Assembly: GCA_030684395.1 (NCBI GenBank)
Contig: JAUXTT010000004.1
Coordinates: 1-64,000, forward strand
Source of the DNA: Bacteroidota bacterium
GTDB taxonomy: Bacteria; Bacteroidota; Bacteroidia; B-17B0; Aurantibacillaceae
DNA: 64,000 nt
Direction of reading: 5' to 3'
In this document: piece by piece, positions 26,200 through 35,432 of the stretch
How the letters are laid out: each line of letters opens with the position of its first letter
How positions within the stretch are numbered: position 1 is the stretch's first letter
Notes under the pieces: model-generated
The model's input: the letters and a program-made list of their open reading frames with translations, nothing else
What the model was told of the DNA's origin: nothing
Databases searched by the model: none
Made by a program: the position numbers and the translations under genes

Positions 26200-27654
26200 T
26201 TAAGCTTTATCCAATGTCTCTTTCACCAGTTTGCTTGCCATTTTAGGATCTGCTTTTCCACCCGAAAGTTTCATTACTTCGCCCATAAACATTCCAACTA
26301 AGTTTACTTTACCCCCTTTGTATTCGGCAACTTTAGCAGGATTGTTGGCGATCACCTGATTTACAAAATCCTGCAATGCATCCGAATTACTTTCCTGAAT
26401 CACATTTAATTCAGTTGCAATTTGTAATGGAGATTTATCTAGCTGTTTCATCATTTCAGGAAATACCTGTGTTGACGCAACCGTATTACTGATCTTTCCT
26501 TCATCAATGATAGCGATCAATTCAGCAATTTTTTCAGGCTTTAATGGAAAACGATCTATGGTTAATGCATTTTCGTTGAGGTAACTTTTTACAGCTCCCA
26601 TCATCCAGTTAGCCGCAGCTTTATAGTTTTTTGTTTTAGTAACCAGTTCAGAAAAATACAGGGCAATTGCTTTTGTATCTGTAAGGTTTAAAGCATCGTA
26701 ATCTGAGAGCTTAAGATCATTCACAAAACGATTGAATAATTCAGCAGGTAATTCGGGAAGCAAAGCTTTCATGCTCGTAATGTATTCCTGTGTTACAAAT
26801 ATCGGCTGAAGATCAGGCTCTGGAAAATAACGGTAATCATTTGCACTTTCTTTACTACGCAAACTAAAAGTAAGTCCGTTCACAGCGTCAAAACTACGGG
26901 TTTCAACAGGGATCTCTTTTCCTGCTTCAATATCATCGATTTGACGGATAATTTCAAATTCAATAGCGCGCTGAACATTACGAATGGAGTTCATGTTCTT
27001 AACCTCCACTTTTTTCCCGAATTGCTCAACACCTTTTATCTTTACAGAAACATTGGCATCGCAACGCATCGATCCTTCTTCCATGTTTCCGTCACACACA
27101 TCAAGGTAACGAACCAGTTTACGCACTTCAGTTAAATATGCATAAGCCTCTTCAGCACTTTTAATGTCCGGCTCCGAAACGATCTCCAACAAAGGAACTC
27201 CCGCACGGTTCAAATCTATCAAACTATCAAATGGATCCTGATCGTGCATGCTTTTACCCGCATCTTCCTCCATGTGAATACGCGTAAGATTGATGTCTTT
27301 TGCTTCCTGACCTTTTAATTTAATGGTGATGTGCCCGCCGGTGCAAATAGGAGTTTTATCCTGAGTAACCTGATATCCTTTTGGAAGATCGGCGTAGAAA
27401 TAATTTTTGCGGGCAAATTGATTTTCGTAAGTGATGTTAGCATTAACTGCTAAACCAAGTTTCACGGCATATTCAATTGCACGTTTGTTTACGCGGGGTA
27501 ATGTTCCGGGGTGACCAAGATTCACCACACTTATGTTTGTATTTGGCAGCGCACCGTATTCGTTAATGTCGTTGGCATACATTTTACTTTTAGTAAGTAA
27601 CTGAATGTGTACCTCCAATCCAATAACTGCTTCGTATTTTTCGTAAACCGACAT
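26200..27654 (-). CDS. gatB: Asp-tRNA(Asn)/Glu-tRNA(Gln) amidotransferase subunit B
   Basis: The 484-residue GatB subunit of the tRNA-dependent amidotransferase that converts Glu-tRNA(Gln) to Gln-tRNA(Gln) (or the Asp/Asn pair). Family landmarks are the N-terminal AVIGLEVHIQL, NLGHPGTLPRVN, ARKNYFYADLPKGYQ, the tandem RIHMEEDAGK, and EGSMRCDANVS. The C-terminal YqeY-like tail domain spans about 330-484. gatC is 9 kb away at 36702 and gatA is not in the window. Confidence 0.98.
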   Translation of the reverse strand: MSVYEKYEAVIGLEVHIQLLTKSKMYANDINEYGALPNTNISVVNLGHPGTLPRVNKRAIEYAVKLGLAVNANITYENQFARKNYFYADLPKGYQVTQDKTPICTGGHITIKLKGQEAKDINLTRIHMEEDAGKSMHDQDPFDSLIDLNRAGVPLLEIVSEPDIKSAEEAYAYLTEVRKLVRYLDVCDGNMEEGSMRCDANVSVKIKGVEQFGKKVEVKNMNSIRNVQRAIEFEIIRQIDDIEAGKEIPVETRSFDAVNGLTFSLRSKESANDYRYFPEPDLQPIFVTQEYITSMKALLPELPAELFNRFVNDLKLSDYDALNLTDTKAIALYFSELVTKTKNYKAAANWMMGAVKSYLNENALTIDRFPLKPEKIAELIAIIDEGKISNTVASTQVFPEMMKQLDKSPLQIATELNVIQESNSDALQDFVNQVIANNPAKVAEYKGGKVNLVGMFMGEVMKLSGGKADPKMASKLVKETLDKA

Positions 27655-27721
27655 TGTATCTTTTTGAAAATAAAGCGTAAAGATACAAATTTCGGAGGAT
27701 GTGCAGGAATAGGAAAACTAT

Positions 27722-28150
27722 TTAGTTTTCGGGATATTCTGTTTTATGTGCGCTGTTATTGCCATAAATGTCATTAATCGTATCTTCCGGCTCTTTTAGT
27801 TCATATTTCTTCTCGTTGGAAATATTAACATTAATTATAGCCGGTGGAGGGCTTGCTGTGCGTATCCAAACATTTCCGCCCCAATAAACATATTGGCTAT
27901 TTAAATTATCCCAATAAAAATTATAGCGAGGAAAGAAGACCCAGCGGCGGTAAAAACCAATTTTTGGTCCCCATACCGGATGGTAAACAGGTTTGTAATG
28001 TTTGTGCCCGTGGTGATGGTGATTTTTAACTACTACTACCTTTTTGTTTCCACCATGTTTATGATGAGCTTTTTTTTGTGCAAAAAGGCTTGTACTTTGA
28101 AGTAATATGAACAATATTACGGATAATGAAATTTTAATAAAACGATTCAT
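27722..28150 (-). CDS. His-rich secreted protein, hypothetical
   Basis: A 142-residue protein with a signal peptide (about 1-24, ending SLFAQ). A His/Lys-rich segment follows (HHKHGGNKKVVVVKNHHHHG and HKHYKPVYH). The middle is rich in Trp and Tyr (GPKIGFYRRWVFFPRYNFYW) and the tail is acidic. The His cluster could bind metal, but no metal gene is adjacent. I recognise no family. Confidence 0.7.
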   Translation of the reverse strand: MNRFIKISLSVILFILLQSTSLFAQKKAHHKHGGNKKVVVVKNHHHHGHKHYKPVYHPVWGPKIGFYRRWVFFPRYNFYWDNLNSQYVYWGGNVWIRTASPPPAIINVNISNEKKYELKEPEDTINDIYGNNSAHKTEYPEN

Positions 28151-28242
28151 GATTTCCTGATTTTGCCTTTTTGACTGTTTAAAACCATCAAGGTTTAATG
28201 GAACTGGAAAATTTATATCATCAAGGAAATTTAAAGAAGGTT

Positions 28243-29154
28243 TTATTCCCCTTTTGTTAAGGTTTTAAACACATCTTCCAGTTTATTCTCTGCTTTTTGC
28301 ATAGAAATAATGCTAAGGTTGTTTTTTACTGCATAATCAAAAAGATCTTTACGGATATCAACTGAAGATGGACTTTCGATCAGCCAAATATTTCCTGAAG
28401 TGTTTTTTGCATCACGTACTCCTGAAATGTTTTTTAAAGCACTTTTGCTGGATGGCTTGTCGAATTCTACAATTACAGTTTGTAATTCTTCCTGGCTGTT
28501 TCTGATCTTGGATGTAGTATCGTTAGCAACAATTTCACCGTGATTAATGATGATTACTTTATCACAAACAGCTTCCACTTCCTGCATGATATGTGTACTT
28601 AACATCACGGTTTTTTCTTTCCCGACATTTTTTATCAGGTTACGAATCTCTTCTAATTGGTTTGGATCTAAGCCTGTTGTAGGTTCATCCAATATCAATA
28701 CTTTTGGGTTGTGGATCATTGCCTGTGCAATACCAACACGTTGTCTGTAACCTTTAGATAATGCTCCTATTTTTTTATTCTGTTCGATTTGTAAACCTGT
28801 TAATTCTACCATCTCTTTTACACGAGCGCGAACGTTGGAAATTTTGTGTAAGCCACCGATAAATTCCAGGTATTCTTTCACGTACATATCCAGGTAAAGC
28901 GGATTGTGTTCAGGAAGGTAACCAACATTTCTTCTTACATCAATAGATTGTTCAGCCACATCAAAACCACACACACTTGCTTTCCCGGAAGTTTGCGGAA
29001 TAAAACAAGTAAGGATCTTCATCATAGTTGATTTCCCGGCACCGTTTGGCCCCAAAAAACCAACAATCTCACCTGCGTTAACTTCAAAAGAAACGTTATT
29101 AAGCGCTTTTTGCTTTCCGTATAACTTACTTATGTTTTCTACTTTAATTGACAT
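28243..29154 (-). CDS. gldA: ABC transporter ATPase, GldA-like
   Basis: A 303-residue ABC ATPase with Walker A GPNGAGKST, signature LSKGYRQR, Walker B VLILDEPTTGLDPNQ and switch His in MLSTHIMQ. The sequence and its roughly 90-residue C-terminal extension fit GldA, the ATPase of the gliding-associated GldAFG transporter. No gldF/gldG is adjacent, and family members also serve other exporters. The ATG at 29152-29154 (MSIKVENISKLYG) is chosen over an in-frame start 21 codons upstream. Confidence 0.88.
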   Translation of the reverse strand: MSIKVENISKLYGKQKALNNVSFEVNAGEIVGFLGPNGAGKSTMMKILTCFIPQTSGKASVCGFDVAEQSIDVRRNVGYLPEHNPLYLDMYVKEYLEFIGGLHKISNVRARVKEMVELTGLQIEQNKKIGALSKGYRQRVGIAQAMIHNPKVLILDEPTTGLDPNQLEEIRNLIKNVGKEKTVMLSTHIMQEVEAVCDKVIIINHGEIVANDTTSKIRNSQEELQTVIVEFDKPSSKSALKNISGVRDAKNTSGNIWLIESPSSVDIRKDLFDYAVKNNLSIISMQKAENKLEDVFKTLTKGE

Positions 29155-29292
29155 CTGTTGTAAGATTTGCGTAAAGGTAATAAATATGTAGACACTGTTT
29201 ATATGGAATTTCACCATTCTTTTGGCTCAGTGTACCAAATTGTAGTGCTTACCAGAGCTAATTTTTTTATATTCGTGATCAAAATAAAAATC

Positions 29293-30204
29293 ATGAAAAG
29301 TATCATTGCCTTGTTCATTCTCTTAGGTGCTGTTTCCTGCATTCCCGGTGGAAATTCCAAAGAAAACAAAGAAGCTAAAGCCCGCACGGAAAAAGTTGGA
29401 AAACTCAGTTTGAATAAAGCGGAGATTGATAAGTATAAATTTGAAATAAACGGAGTTGAGTTAACCGAAAGTAAGATTCCATATGGTTGCTTGATTGCTT
29501 TTAAAATTAAGGGATTGGAAGGCTTTAAAGAAACAAAGGGCAAAGTAATGCTTGATGCAAGTGTAACGGGTTACAATAATAAAAGTGAAGAAATTTTTGC
29601 CCTGAAGGATTTATTTGCAGAAGAATTTCCTAATGGCTGTCCGGTTGAATCTTTCTCTGATTTCCTGAGGTTAACACTGCGATGCCAAACTCCGATGAAA
29701 ATGAATGAGACATACAAAATTGTGTTTACCGTTAAAGATAAGGCTAGCGAAGCAAAAGTTGAGGTTGCTGAAAATTTCACCATGATACCTACTCCGGGAC
29801 TTGTGTACGAAGAGAGGGGAATTGCATCAGATGGACCATTTTTGCTCAATTCCAAAGATGTTAATAATGCTTTAAGTGATAATAAAATTTCGGCTGGAGA
29901 TACCATTAGCGTTTATTTTACAACGATAGAAGGGTTAACTGAAAAGGATGGTTTGGTTCGCCCCAATGGCTCTGTTAAATTTTGTAATGAATATGGTGAT
30001 GTGATAACGGAAGTGAAGGATATTTACAAAAGTTATGGGGAGAAAGGTGTGGAAGCATCATTGGTAAAACAACAAATTTCTATGCGCTTGTTTTTGCCCT
30101 CTGATCTGAAAAGCGGTAAAAAATATTCTGCCACTTTTTCATTAGCAGACAAAAATGATAAAACAAAGGAGCTTTCGGCTAAGTACGATTTCACTATTAA
30201 GTAA
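29293..30204 (+). CDS. lipoprotein, paralogue A of a tandem pair
   Basis: A 303-residue predicted lipoprotein. The ATG at 29293 gives a signal with lipobox Cys16 (LLGAVSC); upstream in-frame starts do not fit. The body shares motifs with the next gene: LPYGC/IPYGC, KGLEGFK, SPMKMNE/TPMKMNE, GLVYEERG, and a final AKYDFTIK. I know no function for this family. Beta-rich spacing suggests one or two sandwich domains. It is divergent from gldA. Confidence 0.78.
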   Translation: MKSIIALFILLGAVSCIPGGNSKENKEAKARTEKVGKLSLNKAEIDKYKFEINGVELTESKIPYGCLIAFKIKGLEGFKETKGKVMLDASVTGYNNKSEEIFALKDLFAEEFPNGCPVESFSDFLRLTLRCQTPMKMNETYKIVFTVKDKASEAKVEVAENFTMIPTPGLVYEERGIASDGPFLLNSKDVNNALSDNKISAGDTISVYFTTIEGLTEKDGLVRPNGSVKFCNEYGDVITEVKDIYKSYGEKGVEASLVKQQISMRLFLPSDLKSGKKYSATFSLADKNDKTKELSAKYDFTIK

Positions 30205-30205
30205 A

Positions 30206-31153
30206 GTGAAAAATAGTTGCCTTTTGATTTTATTATTAACTCTATTTTCTTGTTTGCCTTCTACCGATAAGAAAAAGGATAATAGCAACAAAGGGAAAAT
30301 TACTTCCTTAGGAAATATTACTTCATCCAACTGCACTGTTGATGAATTTTATTTCAGTATCAATAATAAAACCATTGAGCAAAACTTACTTCCTTATGGT
30401 TGTACACTTGGCCTGCGACTTAAAGGCATTTCAGGATTTAAAGCTAAAAATGCACGCCTGAACGAATCTTCATTCGGGCAGGGAAAAATATTCTGCAATG
30501 CTTCTATGAAAGTTTTAGACACTAACAATGTTGTAATTGTTAACGCAGAAGATGTTCTCAAAAGTAACTATCCTGATGGAATGAAGGAAGAAACTTTTAC
30601 TGACATTATTGAGTTGTTTTTGTATTTGCAAAGCCCGATTAAAATGAATGAGAAGTATAAATTCGTTTTTTCATTAAAGGATAAAGAAGGAAATGCAGCA
30701 ATGGAGATAAGTGAATACTTTACTACTCGTCCAACCAAAGGTTTGCAATACGAAGAAAAAGGGCTCACAGCAGATGGGTTTTTTATATACAGGAATAACA
30801 TGAAAACCGGGGCCATGTCGGAGAACGTGATTTTTCATGGAGACACTTTGCTTGGTTATTTCACAGGATTGAAAGGCTTTGCGGAAGTAGACGGAAGGGT
30901 TTGGATTGACGGATCTATTAGATATTATTCTGATCAAAGTGAGTTGCTCGGTGAGTTTCCTGATTTGTTTAAAGCGGATGATGAAAAGGGTTTTTCGCCG
31001 GAAGAAGTAAAAAAATATTTTGCTGTAACTTTTATTTCCAATCCTATGATCTATGGAATGGAAAAGGATTTTTCTATTGTAATTCGGATCAAGGATAAAA
31101 AGAGTGATGCTAGTTTAGTTGCGAAGTATTATTATACAGGTAAGTCTCGTTAG
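30206..31153 (+). CDS. lipoprotein, paralogue B of a tandem pair
   Basis: A 315-residue predicted lipoprotein. I choose the GTG at 30206, 1 bp after the stop of paralogue A, because it yields a clean lipoprotein signal (KNSCLLILLLTLFSC). An upstream ATG at 30155 would overlap paralogue A by 50 bp and add a basic non-signal leader. Motifs shared with paralogue A include LPYGC, KGISGFK, SPIKMNEKYK, GLQYEEKG and AKYYYTGK. Tandem duplication is clear. Function is unknown. Confidence 0.75.
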   Translation: MKNSCLLILLLTLFSCLPSTDKKKDNSNKGKITSLGNITSSNCTVDEFYFSINNKTIEQNLLPYGCTLGLRLKGISGFKAKNARLNESSFGQGKIFCNASMKVLDTNNVVIVNAEDVLKSNYPDGMKEETFTDIIELFLYLQSPIKMNEKYKFVFSLKDKEGNAAMEISEYFTTRPTKGLQYEEKGLTADGFFIYRNNMKTGAMSENVIFHGDTLLGYFTGLKGFAEVDGRVWIDGSIRYYSDQSELLGEFPDLFKADDEKGFSPEEVKKYFAVTFISNPMIYGMEKDFSIVIRIKDKKSDASLVAKYYYTGKSR

Positions 31154-31159
31154 ACTCAT

Positions 31160-31189
31160 CATAACAGTAGGTTTAAGCCTGTTGTTATG
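31160..31189 (+). terminator. hairpin after the lipoprotein pair
   Basis: CATAACA (31160-31166) pairs with TGTTATG (31183-31189), with an inner AGG/CCT pair. It lies just after the stop at 31153. The tail is not strongly T-rich, so termination is only possible. Confidence 0.4.
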
Positions 31190-31233
31190 TAATGCTAGTA
31201 GTTTTATGGACTTTAGTTCAAAATTATCGAAGA

Positions 31234-32421
31234 CTATTTTTTATTCAGTAAGCTCCAATACAATTTCTCCATATCACTTACCAAACGTGTATAGTGAAAT
31301 TGTTTTCCTACTACTTCCCAGCCTTGAGCTCCCATACTGTTTCGGAGTTCTTCGTTTTCAATTAAGGACAAGGTTTTTTCTGTAAACAAGACATCATCAT
31401 CTACTTCAGTTAAAAAACCTGTTTTTAAACTTACTACATCTCTTACACCACCTACGTCTGTGGTTACAACAGGTTTTCCTGCCGCCTGGGCTTCTATTAA
31501 ACTTACAGGCGTCCCTTCGTTGAAAGAAGTTAAACAAACAATATCAGTGCCCGCCAATGCCCAATCAACATTGGTGATCCAGGACGTTAATGTTAAAGAA
31601 GCTTTTCTTTGTTCTTTCAAAAAATCAACTGTATCAATGTTCAATTCTTTTGCTTTGGCTTCGATATGTGGTCTGGTTTCTCCGTCACCAACAATAAATG
31701 CGCGTACTTTTTTAGTGGTAGTTTGCAAGGTGGTTTTTAAACAACGCAAAAACATATCATGGTTTTTGACAGGTGCGAGGCGACCAATTATAATAATAGC
31801 AATCTCATCATCATCAAGTAAATACTTACTTCTGAAATCTTTTCTTTTTCCTTCTTTATCATCAATAAATTTGTTAAGGTCGAATCCTAAATTAATGACA
31901 TGTGTTTTTTCGGGCGGGGCAATTTTATGAATCTGTGTTAATTCCATTTTTTGTTTATCACTGATGGCAATAATGGCACTCGATCGTTTAGCCAGATAAC
32001 GTTCTACGTTTTTATAAAAAGCAGTTTTTGCTTTCCCGAAATAGGAATGAAATACATGCCCGTGGAAAGTATGAACTACTACCGGAACTTTTTGATTAAA
32101 AGCTGCCAATCGCCCAATAGCTCCTGCTTTGGAAGCATGTGTATGAACAATATCCGGTTTAAATTCTTTGATGATCTGTTTTATTTTTTCGTAAGCTTTT
32201 TTATCCTCACTCCAACTGATCGCGCGTTTTAATTCAGGAATAAGAATAGGTTTTAATCCTAATTGCTCAGGAATAAACAACGAACTGTCTTCCCCGGGTT
32301 CTTTATCACCACCAATTAACATGGTTTCAAACTCAGGCGACATGTACTTTGATAAATAAGTAACATTATATGTTATTCCACCTAAATTGAAACGGTTTAT
32401 GATACGAAGAATTTTAGGCAT
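31234..32421 (-). CDS. glycosyltransferase family 4
   Basis: A 395-residue GT-B glycosyltransferase. It has the N-terminal RIINRFNLGGITYNV, a central HTFHGHVFHSYFGKAK, a nucleotide-sugar region IGRLAPVKNHDMFLR, and the C-terminal E-x7-E type motif in TSFNEGTPVSLIEAQAAGKP. It is likely to add a sugar to a surface polysaccharide or lipid-linked glycan. It overlaps the asparagine synthase gene by 1 bp, so the two are co-transcribed. Confidence 0.92.
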   Translation of the reverse strand: MPKILRIINRFNLGGITYNVTYLSKYMSPEFETMLIGGDKEPGEDSSLFIPEQLGLKPILIPELKRAISWSEDKKAYEKIKQIIKEFKPDIVHTHASKAGAIGRLAAFNQKVPVVVHTFHGHVFHSYFGKAKTAFYKNVERYLAKRSSAIIAISDKQKMELTQIHKIAPPEKTHVINLGFDLNKFIDDKEGKRKDFRSKYLLDDDEIAIIIIGRLAPVKNHDMFLRCLKTTLQTTTKKVRAFIVGDGETRPHIEAKAKELNIDTVDFLKEQRKASLTLTSWITNVDWALAGTDIVCLTSFNEGTPVSLIEAQAAGKPVVTTDVGGVRDVVSLKTGFLTEVDDDVLFTEKTLSLIENEELRNSMGAQGWEVVGKQFHYTRLVSDMEKLYWSLLNKK

Positions 32422-34280
32422 CAGGCAATGTGTTTTTTGTACCAGGAATTAAAAATAATAATTGCCCAAACTTTAGCAGCGGCATCACCGGGAGAATTGG
32501 AGTATAATTGTTTTTTTAAATTTTGTATAGCACTTAATGAAAATATTTTTTGTTCAGAAATGTAATCTTCATTCAACCATTCCGATTCAATTCTGCTTTT
32601 GAGTTCATTTGAAAACCATTGCTGAATGGGCACTTCGAAGCCATGTTTAGGGCGGTTCAAAATTTCATCCGGGATCAGATCTCTGCAGCTTTCTTTCAGG
32701 ATTTTTTTTTGAATCTTGCCATCTATTTTTAATTCCGCGGGTAAACTAAATGCAAACTCCACCAAACGGTGATCTAAAAATGGGTTCCTTACTTCCAGGC
32801 CATTGTCCATACTCATCATATCAACTTTAGTTAACATATCGTAAGGCAATAACATGTTTACATCCGCTAAAAGAAATGAATTAAAATCATTGTTGATACC
32901 TGAAGTATAGTGTTTTTTAAGTTCTGTAATTTCTTCTTTACAAAGCAATAATTGCTGCACTTCTTCTTTGGTTGAAATACTTGCCAATCGCCAGTATCGT
33001 TCCTTCGGATCCAGCTTCATACTTGCGCTGTATTTACTTAACTGGCGCACTTTATTTCCAAATACTGAGTTTCTTGATTGAGGAAATAAATTCACAAAGG
33101 GAGCAGCTATTTTTACCAGCGTATTAAAACCTTTGTTATTTCGTATTAACCATTCGGCCTTGTGTTTATTGTAACCTGCAAAAACTTCATCAGCTCCATC
33201 ACCCGATAAAACCACTTTTACAAAGGGTTTGGTTTTTTTACTTAAAATGAAAACGTTTAGTGCTGATGAGTCAGCAAATGGCTCATCGATAGCGTGTAAA
33301 AAATTATCGAACTCTTCAAGCAGGTCATCATTTGATAACATAAATGCATGGTGATTGGTCCCGTATTTTTTTGCTGTTAATTCGGCCAGGGAGCTTTCAT
33401 CAAAAAAAGTATTGTCTTTAAACCCTAAAGAAAATGTATGCAAATGTGTTGTTTGTTTGGAAGCAAGTGCTGTAACAATAGTTGAATCAATCCCTCCGCT
33501 CAAAAAACTTCCAACATCAACATCGGCAACCATCCTGTCTGTTACTGAGTTTTCAAGATGTTTCCGCAATTCCTTTTCGGGAGATGAAGAAACTACATAA
33601 GGTTGTTTTGTAGATAGTATATAATATTTTCGAAAGCTTGCCTTATTGTTTTTAATAGTTACACAATGTCCGGGCAACAAACGTTCAATTCCTTTTAAAA
33701 TACTTTCTTCGCCAGGTAAATAATTCAATTGAAAATACGCGGTAAGGCTTTTGTGGTTCAATTCTTTTGTTCCACGCAGGTGTTGAAGAGGAAGTAATTC
33801 TGAAGAAAAATAAAATGCCTCTTTTGTTTGTGAATAATATAATGGTTTTACTCCAAACCGGTCTCTTGCAATAAATGCGGTGTCTGCTTTTACATCATAA
33901 ATGCCGAAAGCAAAAAAACCACGTATTTCATCTAAACACCTTTCTTTTTTATGTTTGTACAGTTTCAGCAATACTTCCACATCTCCTGAAGTGATAAATG
34001 TTTCACCTAATTTTTCCAGGTTGGATCTTAATTCCTTGTAATTAAAAATTTCCCCATTAAAAACAATTTTGAATTCCTTGTTTTCGTCAAAAAAAGGTTG
34101 GTTACTGTCAGGTGAGGTGTCAATCACACTTAAGCGTGCATGGGCAAATGCGACATGATTAAAAATGGAAAAACCTTGACTATCAGGTCCACGATGCTTT
34201 AACAGGTCGGGAACCTCTTTGATTTTTTCAAGTTCCTGAATTGAATTAGTATAACTGATTATTCCTGCTATTCCGCACAT
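32421..34280 (-). CDS. asnB: asparagine synthase (glutamine-hydrolysing), AsnB-like
   Basis: A 619-residue enzyme. The N-terminal class II glutaminase domain begins with catalytic Cys2 (MCGIAGIIS). The C-terminal ATP-pyrophosphatase domain has the SGGIDST loop (about 260). The length and its pairing with a GT4 gene fit the AsnB forms in polysaccharide clusters, which may amidate sugars rather than make free asparagine. A canonical asparagine synthetase role is equally possible. Confidence 0.9.
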   Translation of the reverse strand: MCGIAGIISYTNSIQELEKIKEVPDLLKHRGPDSQGFSIFNHVAFAHARLSVIDTSPDSNQPFFDENKEFKIVFNGEIFNYKELRSNLEKLGETFITSGDVEVLLKLYKHKKERCLDEIRGFFAFGIYDVKADTAFIARDRFGVKPLYYSQTKEAFYFSSELLPLQHLRGTKELNHKSLTAYFQLNYLPGEESILKGIERLLPGHCVTIKNNKASFRKYYILSTKQPYVVSSSPEKELRKHLENSVTDRMVADVDVGSFLSGGIDSTIVTALASKQTTHLHTFSLGFKDNTFFDESSLAELTAKKYGTNHHAFMLSNDDLLEEFDNFLHAIDEPFADSSALNVFILSKKTKPFVKVVLSGDGADEVFAGYNKHKAEWLIRNNKGFNTLVKIAAPFVNLFPQSRNSVFGNKVRQLSKYSASMKLDPKERYWRLASISTKEEVQQLLLCKEEITELKKHYTSGINNDFNSFLLADVNMLLPYDMLTKVDMMSMDNGLEVRNPFLDHRLVEFAFSLPAELKIDGKIQKKILKESCRDLIPDEILNRPKHGFEVPIQQWFSNELKSRIESEWLNEDYISEQKIFSLSAIQNLKKQLYSNSPGDAAAKVWAIIIFNSWYKKHIA

Positions 34281-34298
34281 AAAAGCTTAGATCCTAAA

Positions 34299-34325
34299 CA
34301 AAGATAACTAAATCGATCAATCAAA
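34299..34325 (-). promoter_or_regulatory. possible promoter for asnB-GT4
   Basis: CAAAGATA (34299-34306) is the minus-strand -7 box TATCTTTG, matching TAnnTTTG. A TTTG at about 34322-34325 sits 15 bp upstream, which is short. The asnB start is 18 bp downstream. Confidence 0.35.
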
Positions 34326-34408
34326 GAAGTAAGATTGCTCATAAATTGTTCATTTCAATACTTGTTTTCTTGGGAGAAAAAAAATAAATTTAAGGTTTGA
34401 TTTAAAAA

Positions 34409-35005
34409 ATGATCTACGAATTTAACGGATATAAGCCTGTTATTCACCCGAGCAGTTTTGTACATCCACAAGCCTGTGTTACAGGTAATGTAATAATAGG
34501 CAAAGATGTATATATAGGACCGGGTGCTGCAATACGTGGTGATTGGGGAGAAATAATAATAGAAGACGGTTGCAATGTGCAGGAAAATTGCACGATTCAC
34601 ATGTTTCCGGGAACAACGGTTATTTTGAGAGAATCAGCTCATATTGGTCATGGGGCAATTATTCACGGGGCAGTGATTGGAAAAAATGTATTGATAGGAA
34701 TGAATTCGGTGGTGATGGATGACGTTATAATTGGCGATAATTGTATCATTGGAGCTTTAACATTTGTTCCGGCAAATACCATTATTCCTGAAAAAAAAAT
34801 AGTAGTTGGAAACCCTGCAAAAGTAGTGAAAGATGTAAGTGATGACATGATAGCATGGAAAACAAAAGGCACCGGCTTATATCAACAATTGCCTGTCGAT
34901 TGTTATGCGTCATTGAAACTTTGTGAACCTTTGACGGAAGTGCCTGAGGATAGGCCTAAACAACAAGATATATACAAAACCTGGAAAAAGAATAATGGAA
35001 GATAA
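34409..35005 (+). CDS. gamma-carbonic anhydrase-like hexapeptide protein, PaaY type
   Basis: A 198-residue left-handed beta-helix protein. Hexapeptide turns run through the body (VIIGKDVYIGPGAAIRGDWG, VIGKNVLIGMNSVV). Zinc-type His residues are present (HMFPG, HIGHGAIIHG). The C-terminal KTWKKNN helix resembles PaaY/CaiE-like members, which act as thioesterases or carbonic anhydrases. No phenylacetate genes are nearby. It overlaps the next gene by 11 bp. Confidence 0.88.
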   Translation: MIYEFNGYKPVIHPSSFVHPQACVTGNVIIGKDVYIGPGAAIRGDWGEIIIEDGCNVQENCTIHMFPGTTVILRESAHIGHGAIIHGAVIGKNVLIGMNSVVMDDVIIGDNCIIGALTFVPANTIIPEKKIVVGNPAKVVKDVSDDMIAWKTKGTGLYQQLPVDCYASLKLCEPLTEVPEDRPKQQDIYKTWKKNNGR

Positions 35006-35432
35006 TTGCATTGTAAAGGAGTTAACGATTGTTGCTCACAAGGATATTTCAGTTGCTAAAATCAGTTATAGTGAAGAAGGAATTATGATAGTTGAATTAT
35101 TGGACGACATCATAATTGGTATTCCCGAAATAAAAGAATTGGCCCAGGGATCCAAGGAATTATCGGGAGGCGAAGTGCCTTTATTGAGCCTTGTTGTTAC
35201 CGGGCAAAGAAATAATATTTCAACAGAAGCATTTGCCTTTAATATTTTTGAAGAATTACAGATCAAGCAAAAAACAATAGCTGAAGCTTTAGTAATAAAA
35301 AATCTTCCTACCCGGATCATGGCTAACTTTTATTATAAGGTTGTTCCAAGACCTTATCCGGTAAAAGTTTTTCAGGAAAAGGAATTAGCGATAGAGTGGT
35401 TATTGAAAAATAAAGGAAAAACAGAATTATGA
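34995..35432 (+). CDS. small STAS/SpoIIAA-like protein, hypothetical
   Basis: A 145-residue cytoplasmic protein. The pattern of a strand at KISYSEEGIMIVEL, a helix, a central strand PLLSLVVTG, and the C-terminal KVFQEKELAIEWLLKN helix resembles small Bacteroidota proteins with a STAS/SpoIIAA-like fold (DUF7793-like). This is a fold-level guess. It is coupled to both neighbours, by an 11 bp overlap before and a 4 bp overlap after. Confidence 0.65.
   Translation: MEDNCIVKELTIVAHKDISVAKISYSEEGIMIVELLDDIIIGIPEIKELAQGSKELSGGEVPLLSLVVTGQRNNISTEAFAFNIFEELQIKQKTIAEALVIKNLPTRIMANFYYKVVPRPYPVKVFQEKELAIEWLLKNKGKTEL

Noticed and set aside
30155-30205. Earlier ATG start for the second tandem lipoprotein
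   Set aside because: It would overlap the first lipoprotein gene by 50 bp and put a basic, non-signal stretch before the lipobox. The GTG at 30206 gives a standard lipoprotein signal.
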